Source: Avena insularis (taxonomy: Eukaryota > Streptophyta > Magnoliopsida > Poales > Poaceae). Taken from it: 64,000 nt of DNA. Shown piece after piece: positions 46,801-58,160 of the stretch. The notes beneath the pieces are model-generated. The model saw only the letters and a program-made list of their open reading frames with translations. It was not told the DNA's origin and made no database searches. Within the stretch, counting starts at the first letter, position 1; each line of letters begins with the position of its first letter. Position numbers and translations under genes: made by a program. The stretch is from the NCBI GenBank assembly GCA_023614405.1, contig CM042696.1, positions 334,295,211 to 334,359,210 of the forward strand, in the 5' to 3' direction.

Positions 46801-49800
46801 TATGAGAAGAACACACATCCAATGACTCTAGCTGTGGTTCAAGAAAAGAGCAGACATGCAATGACACTAGTGGATCCATGTGTGGTTCATGGGAAGAACA
46901 CACATGCAATGACACTGGTGGATCCATGTGTGGTCTGTGGGAAGAACACACATCCAATGACACTGGTGGATCCATGTGTGGTTCATGGGAAGAACACACA
47001 TGCAATGACACTGGGTGTGGTTCATGAAATGGTTTGTGAGAAGAACACACATGCAAAGACACTGGTGGATCCTTGTGTGGTCTGTGAGAAGAACACACAT
47101 GCAATGACACTGAGTGTGGTTCATGATATGGTTTGTGAGAAGAACACACATGCAATGACACTGGTGGATCTATGTGTGGTGTTTGGGAAGAACAGACATG
47201 CAATGACACTGGTGATATGTGGTCTGTGAGAAGAACACACATCCAATGACTCTAGTTGTGGTTCATGAAAAGAGCAGACATGCAATGACACTGGTGGATC
47301 CATGTGTGGTCCATGGGAAGATCACACATGCAATGACATTGGTGGATCCATGTGTGGTTCATGGGAATAACACACATGCAATGACACTGTGTGTGGTTCA
47401 TGATATGGTTTGTGAGAAGAACACATATGCAATGACACTGGTGGATACATGTGTGGTCTGTGAGAAGAACACACATGTAGTGACACTGGGTGTGGTTCAT
47501 GATATTGTTTGTGAGAAGAACACACATGCAATGACACTGGTGGATCCATGTGTGGTCTTTGGGAAGAACACACATGCAATGACACTGGTGATATGTGGTC
47601 TGTGAGAAGAACACACATCCAATGACTCTAGTTGTGGTTCATGAAAAGAGCAGACATGCAACGAGACTGGTGGATCCATGTGTGGTTCATGGGAAGAACA
47701 CACATGCGATGACACTGAGTGGATCCATGTGTGTTTTGTGAGAAGAACACACATGCAATGACACCGGTGGATCCATGTGTGGTTCGTGGGAAGAACACAC
47801 ATGCAATGACTCTGGTGATATGTGGTTTGTGAAAAGAATAGACATGCAATGAATCTAGCTGTGGTTAATGAGAAGAGCAGACATGCAATGACACCGGTGG
47901 ATCCATGTGTGGTTTGTGAGAAGAACACACATGCAATGACACTGGGTGTGGTTCATGATATGGTTTGTAAGAGGAACACACATGCAATGACTCTAGCTGT
48001 GGTTTGTGAAAATATCACGCATGCGATGACTCTAGCTGTGGTTCATGGGAAGAGCAAACATACAATGACACTGGTGGATCCATGTGTGCTTCATGGGAAG
48101 AACACACATACAATGACATTGGTGGATCCATGTGTGGTTTGTGGGAAGAACACACATGCAATGACACTGGTGGATCCATGTGTGGTCTTTGGGAAGAACA
48201 CACATGCAATGACACAGGTGATATGTGGTCTGTGAGAAGAACACACATGCAATGACTCTAGTTGTTGTTAATAAAAAGAGTAGACATGCAAGGACACCGC
48301 TGGATCCATGTGTGGTTCATGGGAAGAACACACATGTAATGACACTAGGTGTGGTTCATGATATGGTCTGTGAGAAGAACAGACATGCAATGACACTGGT
48401 GGATCCATGTGTGGTCTGTGAGAAGAACACACATGCAATGACACTGGGTGTGGTTCATGATATGGTTTGTGAGAAGAACACACATGTAATGACACTGGTG
48501 GAACCACGTGTGGTCTTTGGGAAGAACACACATGCAATGACACTGGTGATATGTGGTCTGTGAGAAGAACACACATCCAATGACTCTAGCTGTGGTTCAT
48601 GAAAAGAGCAGACATGCAATGACACTGGTGGATCCATGTGTGGTTCATTGGAAGAACACACATGCAATGACACTGGTTGATCCATGTGTGGTCCGTGGGA
48701 AGAACGCACATGCAATGACACTGGTGGATCCATGTGTGGTTCATGGGAAGAACACACATGCAATGACACTGGGTGTGGTTCATGATATGGTTTGTGAGAA
48801 GAACATGAATGCAATGACACTGGTGGATCCATGTGTGGTCTGTGAGAAGAACACACATGCAATGACACTGGTGTGGTTCATGATATGGTTTGTGAGAAGA
48901 ACACACATGCAATGACATTGGTGGATCGAAGTGTGGTCTTTGGGAAGAACACACATGCAATGACACTGGTGATATGTGGTTTGTGAGAAGAACACACATC
49001 CAATGACTCTAGCTGTGGTTCATGAAAAGAGCAGACATGCAATGACACTGGTGGATCCATGTGTGGATCATGGGAAGAACACACATGCGATGACACTGGG
49101 TGGATCCATGTGTGGTTTGTGATAAAAACACACATGCAATGACATCGGTGGATCCATGTGTGGTTCATAGAAAGAACACACATGCGATGACTCTGGTGAT
49201 ATGCGGTTTATGAAAAGAACAGACATGCAATGACTCTAGCTTTGGTTAATGAGAAGAGCAGGCATGCAATGACACCGGTGGATCCATGTGTGGTTTGTGA
49301 TAAGAACACACATGCAACGACACTGGGTGTGGTTCATGATATGGTTTGTAAGAAGAACACACATCCAATGACACTAGCTGTGGTTTGTGAAAAGATCACG
49401 CATGCGATGACTCTAGTTGTGGTTCATGGGAAGAGCAGACATACAATGACACCGGTGGATCCATGTGTGGTTCATGGAAAGAATACACATGCAACGACAC
49501 CGGTGGATCCATGTGTGGTCTGTGGGAAGAACACACATGCAATGACAGTGGTGGATCCATGTGTGGTTCATGGGAAGAGCACACATGCAATGACACAGGT
49601 GATACGTGGTCTGTGAGAAGAACACACATGCAATGAATCTAGCTATGGTTAATGAAAAGAGAAGACATGCAATGACATCGGTGGATCCATGTGTGGTTAA
49701 TGGGAAGAATCACACATGCAATGACACTGGGTGTGGTTCATGATATGGTCTGTGAGAAGAACACACATGCAATGACACTAGTGGATCCATGTGTGGTCTG

Positions 49801-52800
49801 TGAGAAGAACACACATGCAATGACACTAGGTGTGGTTTATGATATGGTTTGTGAGAAGAACACACATGCAATGACACTGGTGGATCCATGTGTGGTCTTT
49901 GGGAAGAACACACATGCAATGACACTTGTGATATGTCGTCTGTGAGAAGAACACACATCCAATGACTCTAGCTGTGGTTCATGAAAAGAGCAGACATGCA
50001 ATGACACTGGTGGATCCATGTGTGGTTACGGGGAAGAACACACATGCAATGACACTGGTTGATCCATGTGTGGTCTGTGGGAAGAACACACATTAAATGA
50101 CACTGGTGGATCCATGTGTGGTTCATGGGAAGAACACACATGCAATGACACTAGGTGTGGTTCATGATATGGTTTGTGAGAAGAACACACATGCAATGAC
50201 ATTGGTGGTTCCATGTGTGGTCTGTGAGAAGAACACACATGCAATCACACTGGGTGTGGTTCATGATATGGTTTGTGAGAAGACCGAACATGCAATGACT
50301 CTGGTGGATCCATGTGTGGTATTTGGGGAAGAACACACATGCAATGACACTGGTGATATGTGGTCTGTGAGAAGAACACACATCCAATGACTCTAGCTGT
50401 GGTTCATGAAAAGAGCAGACATGCAATGACACTGGTGTATCCATGTGTGGTTCATGGGAAGAACAAACATGCAATGACACTGGGTGGATCCATGTGTGGT
50501 TTGTGAGAAGAACACACATGCAATGACACCGGTGGATACATGTGTGGTTCATGGGAAGAACACACATGCAATGACTCTGGTGATATGTGGTTTGTGAAAA
50601 GAACAAACATGCAATGACTCTAGCTTTGGTTAATGAGAAGAGCAGACATGCAATGACACCGGTGGATCCATGTGTAGTTTGTGATGAGAACACACATGCA
50701 ATGACACTGGGTGTTGTTCATGATATGGTTTGTAAGAAGAACACTCATCCAATGACTCTAGCTGTGGTTTGTGAAAAGAGCACGCATGCGATGACTCTAC
50801 CTATGGTTCATGGGAAGAGCAGACATACAATGACACTGGTGGATCCATGTGTGGTTCATGGGAAGAACACACATGCAACGACACTGGTGGATCCATGTGT
50901 GGTCTGTGGGAAGAACACGCATGCAATGACACTGGTGGATCCATGTGTGGTTCATGGGAAGAGCACACATACAATGACACAGGTGATATGTGGTCTGTGA
51001 GAAGAACACACATGCAATGACTCTAGCTGTGGTTAATGAAAAGAGAAGACATGCAATGATACTGGGTGTTGTTCATGATATGGTCTGTGAGAAGAACACA
51101 CATGCAATGACACTGGTGGATCCATGTGTGTTTTGTGAGAAGAACACACATGCAATGACCCTGGGTGTGGTTCATGATATGGTTTGTGAGAAGAAAAAAC
51201 ATGCAATGACACTGGTGGATCCATGTGTGGTCTTTGGGAAGAACACACATGCAATGAAACTAGTGATATGAGGTCTGTGAGAAGAACACACGTCCAATGA
51301 CTCTAGCTGTGGTTCATGAAAAGAGCAAACATGCCATGACACTAGTGGATCCATGTGTGGTTCATGGGAAGAACACACATGCAATGACACTGGTGGATCC
51401 ATGTGTGGTCCGTGGGAAGAACACACATGCAATGACACTCGTGGATCCATGTGTGGTTCATGGGAAGAACATACATGCAATGACACTGGGTGTAGTTCAT
51501 GATATGGTTTGTGAGAAGAACACACATGCAATGACACTGGTGGATCCATGTGTGGTCTGTGAGAAGATCACACATGCAATGACACTAGGTGTGGTTCATG
51601 ATATGGTTTCTGAGAAGAAGACACATGCAATGACTCTGGTGGATCCATGTGTGGTCTTTGGGAAGAACACACATGCAATGACACTGGTGATATGTGGTCT
51701 GTGAGAATAACACACATCCAATCACTCTAGCTGTGGTTCATGAAAAGAGCAGACATGCAATGACACTGATGGATCCATGTGTGGTTCATGGGAAGAACAC
51801 ACATGCGATGGCACTGGGTGGATCCATGTGTGGTTTGTGTGAAGAACACACATGCAATGACACTGGTGGATCCATGTGTGGTTCATGGGAAGAACACACA
51901 TGCAATGACTCTAGTGATATGTGGTTTGTGAAAAGAACAGACATGCAATGACTCTAGCTGTGGTTAATGAGAAGAGAAGACATGCAATGACACCGGTGGA
52001 TCCATGTGTGGTTTGTGAGAAGAACACACATGCAATGACACTGGGTGTGGTTCATGATATGGTTTGTAAGAATAACACACATGCAATGGCTCTAGATGTG
52101 GTTTGTGAAAAGAGCACCCATGCGATGACTCTAGTTGTGGTTCATGGGAAGAGCAGACATACAATGACACTAGTGGATCCATGTGTGGTTCATGGGAAGA
52201 CACACATGCAATGACACTGGTGGATCCATGTGTGGTCTGTGGGAAGAACACACATGCAATGACACTGGTGGATCCATGTGTGGTCTTTGGAAAGAACACA
52301 CATGCAATGACTCCGGTGATATGTGGTTTATGAGAAGAACACACATGCAATGACTCTAGCTATGGTTAATGAAAAGAGCAGACATGCAATGACACCGGTG
52401 GATCCATGTGTGGTTCATGGGAAGAACACACATGCAATGACACTGGGTGTGGTTCATGATATGGTTTGTGAGAAGAACACACATGCAATGACACTGGTGG
52501 ATCCATGTGTGGTTTGTGAGAAGAACACACATGCAATGACACTGGGTGTGGTTCATGATATGGTTTGTGAGAAGAACACACATGCAATGACACTGGTGGA
52601 TCCATGTGTGGTCTTTGTGAAGAACACACATGCAATGACACTGGTGATATGTGGTCTGTGAGAAGAACACACATCCAATGACTCTAGCTGTGGTTCATGA
52701 AAAGAGCAGACATGCAATGACACTGGTGGATCCATGTGTGGTCCATGGGAAGAACACACATGCAATGACACTGGTGGATCCATGTGTGGTCTGTGGGAAG

Positions 52801-53072
52801 AACACACATGCAATGACTCTAGCCGTGGTTCATGAAAAGAGCAGACATGCGACGACACTGGTGGATCCATGTGTGGTTTGTGAGAAGAACACACATGCAA
52901 TGACACCGGTGTATCCATGTGTGGTCTGTGGGAAGAACACACATGCAATGACACTGGTGATATGTGGTTTGTGAGAAGAACACACATCCAATGACTCTAG
53001 TGGATCCTTACGTGGTTTATGAGTGGTTTATGAGAAGAACACACATCTAATGAACTCTTGTGGATCTATCTT
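43844..53072. repeat. Minisatellite array 1 (39-51 bp units, ~1.38 kb higher-order period)
   Basis: About 9.2 kb of tandem units sharing the core AACACACATGCAATGAC. Main variants are 48 bp (containing GGATCC), 51 bp (with TTCATGATATGG), 43 bp and 39 bp. A marker variant, ATACAATGACAC, starts at about 45101, 46253, 48060, 49441, 50825 and 52159, giving steps of 1152, 1807, 1381, 1384 and 1334. Several unit lengths are multiples of three and lack stops, so long periodic frames (up to 345 codons, minus strand 44906-45943) appear on both strands; these are not called as genes. Confidence 0.93.
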
Positions 53073-53691
53073 GGCATAATTTGATGTATGCCATGATGTA
53101 TTTCATTGTGCAAGACACTCACTTTCCATTTTTATACTACTCAGTATCGCCCTTGGTTTTATGTGGTACTACTCAGTTTTGCCCCCACCTCTCTATCTTT
53201 CGTAGAAGCACAAATTTGTGCTCATCCTATCTGCTACTCCCTGATTGGTTATCACGGTTGTCACGCGGATCGTGCGCACCAACCGTTGATTATGTGCGAT
53301 CCAACGATGATCGTTGCACACGTCGTGCCCTTCACAGTACAGCGCGAGATAGCACGGACGTCTCCCTCAGCGAGACTTCTACACGAAGGAACACGATGCC
53401 ATCCATGGAAAAAGTCATTGAGCGGTCATGTCATGTTTAATAAAGTCTGAAAAGCCTACTACTGCTACTACTACACCACAATGCATGCGTCATCGAGTGC
53501 ATGGTCATCGATGGACAGCTGCAATTTATTGCCACTTGATTTTAATAAGACATATCCCATTTTTTACGCAGCGGCTCTCAATCGCCAATTTTAGGGCCGT
53601 GTCAAACTTCATACATAGAAATTGTGTGTGTGCCCTTTGCATGCGGCTCAATACAGAACTGCCATGCATGGCCCAGGGAAAAACGTGACGT
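53073..53691. other. Spacer upstream of the right zf-XS-like gene
   Basis: Unique-looking sequence after the array. No gene was recognised. The last part (from about 53670, GGGAAAAACGTGAC) begins the promoter-proximal homology with the left gene block. Confidence 0.5.
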
Positions 53692-53790
53692 ACCGTGCAC
53701 GTGTCGCGGTGCACGGTGCAGTCAACTGCGCGGCGCGTTGCATGGTGGTGCAATAAAACGTGCCTTGCTTCTATCCGCCTTAGCTATAGA
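53692..53790 (+). promoter_or_regulatory. Promoter-proximal palindrome and TATA-like site of the right zf-XS-like gene
   Basis: ACCGTGCAC (53692-53700) and GTGCACGGT (53709-53717) form a perfect 9-bp inverted repeat around a CACGTG core. A TATA-like CTATAGAG lies at 53784-53791, about 110 bases before the ATG. The equivalent order is present upstream of the left copy. Confidence 0.45.
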
Positions 53791-53899
53791 GCCCCTCTCC
53801 GCACACCCACGCCCACTCTCGCTCACTGTCCCCACGCAACCCTCTCCACTGTCCCACCAGCATCCGCAAACTCCTGAGAATACCCCGTCCGTGCCGGCG

Positions 53900-54976
53900 A
53901 TGGCCGAGGAGGATAAGGTGGCCATCGTCGCCTCCATGGCCGCTCGCGAGGAGTCCCCCGTCTGCTCGCCGGTCCCCCTCTACGCGTTGAAAGCAGCCGC
54001 TGTCCCTGTCCAGGACCCAGTGGAGGCATCGATGGCAGCCGCCGTTCCCGTCCAGGCCCCCGTCACAGCTATCGACGGAGACGCCGAAGAGGAGCCCCCC
54101 GCCGGTGAGGAGGCCCCCGCCGGTCACAAGCAGATCAGGCACTTCTTGGGCACCTACGATCTAGATAAGTACATCGCTCCGCTGAACCCCTACGACACCG
54201 GCATCGACGACCTATGGTCAGAGGTAACTTGGGTTTGCTCCCCTCCCCTGGTTCTTCTACCGTTTGTTAGAAATAATGGGCTAATCTATTTAAAATTTAG
54301 CTGGTATTGTCATGTTTAATATTCTGGAATTAATCATGGAAATTGTGCCTAATTATCCAACACCGTTCCCATCGTTGGATGCTAGATCTTGGTTTATTAG
54401 GATTCGCTTGTTCGCATTTCGATTGCTCGATCTTCTTACACCATCTATTCCCCCATTTTCCCTTTCTTCCAATAGGTTTTCGGCAGCGACGTCTGCAGCA
54501 ATGACGAGTCCATTCACACCAAGGCTCGTCAGGTGCTGAGGAGGCTACGGGACGACAAGTATGACGGCTTCCTCAGGGACCCCTATAGCTGCCCCTTCCG
54601 CAAGGGGGGCGTCTACTGCTTGACGAGTCACGCCGCCGGCGGCATCGTCTTCAACACCTTACTGAAGCATGTAGAGGCCACGGGCTCCGGCATCCACAAA
54701 AGCGGTAAGCCCGAGCCCGTGAACATCAACGACTACATCGCTGAACACCGTGCTGTCTGCATTCACCTCCGAAACCTCTAGCGGGTGGCCATCAAAGAGG
54801 GTCGCATGCCTCCAATCAGGCCCAAGGCCCCCAAGTCCAAGAAACTAGGCAGAGGGAGATGGCGGAGGCGTGGGCGCTTGCAGGATGTGCCTGCAGCTGC
54901 GGCGGCTGCCCCTGCTGCCCAGCAGCTCCTTTCTAGCTATATCCTATTTCTGGCTGAATGCATCGAACCTCATTAA
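53900..54976 (+). pseudogene. zf-XS-like small zinc-finger gene, right copy, nonsense codon
   Basis: Exon 1 (53900-54223, 108 codons) begins at an ATG in the same GCCGGCGATGG context as the left copy. It is rich in Ala/Pro/Glu and ends in NPYDTGIDDLWSE. The intron is 54224-54475 (GTAACT...CCAATAG). Exon 2 (54476 on) has SNDESIHTK, VLRRLRDDKYDGFL, CPFR, LLKHVEA and AEHRAVCIHLRNL, then TAG at 54779-54781. Reading continues in frame to TAA at 54974-54976 through VAIKEGRMPPIRPKAPK, a basic segment and an Ala-rich tail. The left copy has Gln (CAG) where this one has TAG. The second finger Cys is Arg (CPFR instead of CPFC), so zinc binding is probably impaired even without the stop. It is convergent with the exonuclease gene at 55597. 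The lesions suggest a pseudogene; a shortened protein ending at the TAG is possible. Confidence 0.7.
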
Positions 54977-55596
54977 GCAACCTACTTTCTAACGCTATAT
55001 CCTATTTAGCTGCGCACAGCTATATCTACATTTGTTTTGTTTTCTGAATGAATGTATTCTGCCTGGTGTGATTTGTTGCTCTAGATTTGCTACCTGTTCG
55101 GAGGCAAAAAGAGGTCCAAAAGGGAACGAAATACCGAAGTGAGAATCTTCTCTAGATTTGCTACCAATTGGGAAAAATGAAACATATATGTTTAACGAGA
55201 GAGGAAAAGGGCACTGTTTCAAACTGCCAGTTAAGAAGCTACCATCTTGACAAGCTTCAAGACACATACATAAACATAACACAACGAGGGTTAAATTTAT
55301 TTTACTAGTATCACTTGATGCGCTAGACATCTTGGCAACCTAACTGAGTTCCACAAAACAGAAACATAACACTAACAAGTAAAATTTAATTCACTCCTCA
55401 TCAGACCACTTGACGCGCTTGCCATCATTACAGGTACTCCACATCCGATTTAACCGCTTTGTCCCAAATGGCATCGACTTGGCTTTCCTATCTTCAGTCT
55501 GCTTGAACAATTAGCGGTGCATCACAGCCTGATTGTTGCCGCTAGAAGATGTCGCCTCTCTGTTGCGCCCGGTGCAGCCTCTCTGTCATTGCTTCT
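54977..55596. other. Intergenic region between convergent genes
   Basis: No gene was seen. 55040-55220 matches the flank at 2330-2600 in inverted orientation, so the duplication extends beyond coding sequence. Confidence 0.6.
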
Positions 55597-56709
55597 TCAT
55601 TTACAAGCTCTCTTCATATACGCATCCTCTCTGTCAGCTGCTTTAGATGCAACCAATTTCTTTGCATATTTAGCTTCAAACTCAGCTATTCGGCATTTTC
55701 TACAAAGGGCTCCCCTAAGCTCGTCTTCCCTCTTGCAAATAGGGCAAAACACGAGGTAACGTTGAAAAAAATGGATCTTCTTGTACAGATGGTAGGTCAC
55801 GTAAGCATCTATGGCTGCATACTTCAGGTTTATATCATACAACGGCCACTCGTTCCAGAAATTGTGCCTATCCGTAGAGAAATCTTCCTTCATTGTGACG
55901 TACGACTCATCGAGGATTCTAGTTACGAGTGATGCCATTCCATCCTTCTTCCTGCCCCCTAGGATCTTGACAAGATGCTGAATATCGATCCAGTTGTGCG
56001 CAGGAATTATAATTTCCTCTTGATACAATTTCGAAAAATCAGTTGTTGTGTCGATGCGTAAAAAATTCCCTTTTTTAAGGAATCAAGCGCGACATTTCTG
56101 TCGATCCCCGAAAGTATGTAGTTTGTCATCACCAAAATTTGTAACTACAAATATTTTGTCAATGCAAGATCATCATCTCAATATAATTTTGAAAAGTTTA
56201 GTAAATGCAAGATCAAGACTCTCAACATTGTATTGTCATAATTTATTCGGTTTTGCTATTTCTCAGTCGACTGAACGAGTTGCACATTTCTTTTAACTAC
56301 GGTTGCACTTTTCTTATGTGATTGAGACTAAAGAAAATCTCAGTCGATTTAGACATAGGCAAACACTAATTTATTTGGTCCTAAATAAAATCCAGTAGTT
56401 GCAAGATGAGCAAGTGGATAAAGAACAAGAGGAGAAAACGCTAAAAGCGGTTAGCTACAGAGAGCAGATCTAGAAACCGGGAGAGGTGGTAGACGAGTAC
56501 GTGTTTCCGCATGGCCAGTTGAACGACGGCGACTTCACTCCCTTCATATGGGTGCTCCGGGGTGTACTCGAGGTCCAATCCCACAAACTTGTCCTCGTCT
56601 ATCCCAACCAACCCACGTACATCCTCAGGACACGCACCACTGTCTCCTCCTCGTTGGTGTAGACAACGTCTATCTTCTTGTTGTCATGGGTAGTGAAGCT
56701 TGTCTCTAG
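55597..56709 (-). pseudogene. DEDDy 3'-5' exonuclease gene, right copy, disrupted
   Basis: Two coding blocks are visible on the minus strand. The N-terminal block (56709 to about 56460) reads TSFTTHDNKKIDVVYTNEEE, shifts frame near 56630, then gives VGLDLEYTPEHPYEGSE (ExoI D-x-E) and VAVVQLAMRKHVLVYHLS; a GT at 56457-56458 may be an intron donor. The C-terminal block (about 56058-55597) has IDTTTDFSKL, NWIDIQHLVKIL, KKDGMASLVTRILDESY and ExoIII YAAIDAYVTYHLYKKI, then FCPICKREDELRGALCRKC, a four-Cys ribbon. The catalytic Asp/Glu of ExoI and the Asp of ExoIII remain. Lesions are a frameshift, loss of the original start to a CACTA end at 56710, and an unclear ExoII region. Werner-type exonucleases trim 3' ends; plant WEX is required for post-transcriptional silencing. 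Membership of the DEDDy family is clear; the exact subfamily is not. Confidence 0.7.
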
Positions 56710-56820
56710 CACTGGTAGAAAGAGGGTCTTTGGTCCAGCGCCCAAATTCCATTGGTCCCGGTTCATTTCTATAATCGGGACGATGCCACGAACCGGGACC
56801 AAAAACCCCGCGGCGGTCAG
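56710..56820 (+). mobile_element. CACTA transposon terminus or MITE fragment
   Basis: It starts CACTGGTAGAAAGAGGGTC, the usual terminal sequence of grass CACTA elements, followed by subterminal GGTCCCGG/ACCGGGACC motifs in both orientations at 56750-56805. The opposite terminus is not found nearby, so it is truncated. It sits at the N-terminal end of the exonuclease coding similarity. Confidence 0.72.
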
Positions 56821-57018
56821 CAGTCCAGGACAATTAATGTAAATTAATTTGGGGCAGAAATTAATTCGAGGGAGAAATTAATTCGAGGTAGAAATTGAAT
56901 TGATCGGTATTTTTGAAAAAAATCTTTCACAAATTAATCAAGACAAAGATCTAAATTGAGACATTTTATTATTCGACCACAAATTTTTCCATACAAAGAT
57001 GCGACTTTACAAATTTTC
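56821..57018. other. AT-rich spacer with a short tandem motif
   Basis: Contains about three imperfect ~17-bp copies of GAAATTAATTCGAGG at 56855-56900. It may be internal sequence of the CACTA element. No gene was seen. Confidence 0.45.
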
Positions 57019-57491
57019 CTAGTCGACAACACTTCCGCTACCGCTATCCTCCGAGCCGCCTGCTTCCTTGTCATCGTCGGACGAAATATCCACGATTTCG
57101 GCGTTGTTCGGGAGACGGAGCTCCTCTGTGCGTCTAGCAGCGTCGATGGCGGTGTAGATGGTCCGTCTAGGGACAGACCAGAACATCTCCCGCCCTTCTT
57201 GGTTGCGGCGATCCGGGTGCACCAGGCGCCCGTCCACGATACGGTTGCCAAGCTTGGCCTTCCGCTGGCCGCCGTGTACCGGGGCAACGCCCTCATCCAC
57301 GCGGGCAGCTGGAAGCGACGCTCCGCGATGACGCACTCCATCTCGTATCCACGGGGGTTGAGGAGCGGAGCCACCAGCACACCTGCCTCGCTGATGCGAA
57401 ATTCGGCGGGCACAGTCGCGCGCGGCGGTGCGAGGATGCCGTAGTACGCAAACATCGCCGCCTCGTAGTGGTTGAGCGCCGGCACCTCCAT
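57019..57491 (-). pseudogene. Unrecognised small protein with acidic C-terminus, frameshifted
   Basis: Translation from ATG 57491 begins MEVPALNHYEAAMFAYYGIL, then PAEFRISEAGVLVAPL, AERRFQLPAWMRALPRY. Similarity then continues in another frame (KLGNRIVDGRLVHPD, GREMFWSVPRRTIYTAIDA) ending VDISSDDDKEAGGSED before a stop at 57019, so a one-base shift lies near 57260-57300. The joined length would be about 155 residues. The N-terminal YYGILAPP and SEAGV segments recall a multicopy grass-specific family of unknown function (from memory, not checked). The Ser/Asp tail suggests a nuclear or flexible acidic region. A canonical TATA box lies upstream. The GC-rich shift site leaves open a sequencing error. 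Confidence 0.55.
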
Positions 57492-57618
57492 GGCAGCGCG
57501 GTGGAGATTGGAGAGGGAGGGGAGGCGAGACGACGATGCAGTGGAGAGGCAATGGCTAAAGGGGTGGGGTGGAGATGACTGCAGAGAGGCCGAGGCGATG
57601 GCGAAAGCGAGCGGTGTG

Positions 57619-57626
57619 GCCTCATA
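57619..57626 (-). promoter_or_regulatory. TATA box of the acidic-tail gene
   Basis: The minus strand reads TATAAATA, about 130 bases upstream of the ATG at 57491, a near-ideal plant TATA box and spacing. Confidence 0.65.
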
Positions 57627-57639
57627 TTTATAGAGTATG

Positions 57640-58160
57640 TAGACCTTCCATGGCGGCAAGGAGAATACAGGAAGAAGATAGTAGATGACAGGAAGAAGAA
57701 GAGTGGTTTCTGCGAGGTAGGGGAACGGTGGAACAGTTAATGCGCTTTTATGGTAGGGGTTAACGATTGGGACGGAAGTCCAAGGAGAGATGCGTGGCAG
57801 TGGCCGTTCCAGCTTCTGAGTAAACAAAAAATAATTATAACACCGATACATGGGCCCTGTTTTGTCACATCAATACACTGGCTAGGGGGTGTTGGCCTAT
57901 CCACTATGTCAATGCTGCAAGCCTACGTGACAGCCACCTTGCCTAAGCGACGGAAGCGACATAACGGTGAGAACTGACAGGGGGGCCAACTTGATGCCCG
58001 TTAGCCTGATTTTTTGTATTTAAACGTAAAGTTGAATTCGTGCTGAAAAATACCCTCTAGTATTTGGCACACCAACTGTAGTCATCCCAGCTGATTTTAC
58101 GGAACTTGTGTACCGCGTTGCCTGTACACCCCAACTTTCGGGCCGCAAAATGATATTCTC
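57640..58160. other. Spacer before minisatellite array 2
   Basis: Promoter-distal flank of the acidic-tail gene. No recognisable gene or transposon end was seen; unique sequence stops abruptly at about 58160. Confidence 0.5.

Noticed and set aside
44308..52974. Dozens of periodic open frames in the array as repeat-protein genes.
   Set aside because: They occur on both strands and in several frames, follow unit length, are cut by the 43-bp unit, and have no promoter, intron or start context.
54993..55330. 111-codon minus frame between the convergent genes.
   Set aside because: It lies in conserved 3' flank and has no similarity to the left copy in frame.
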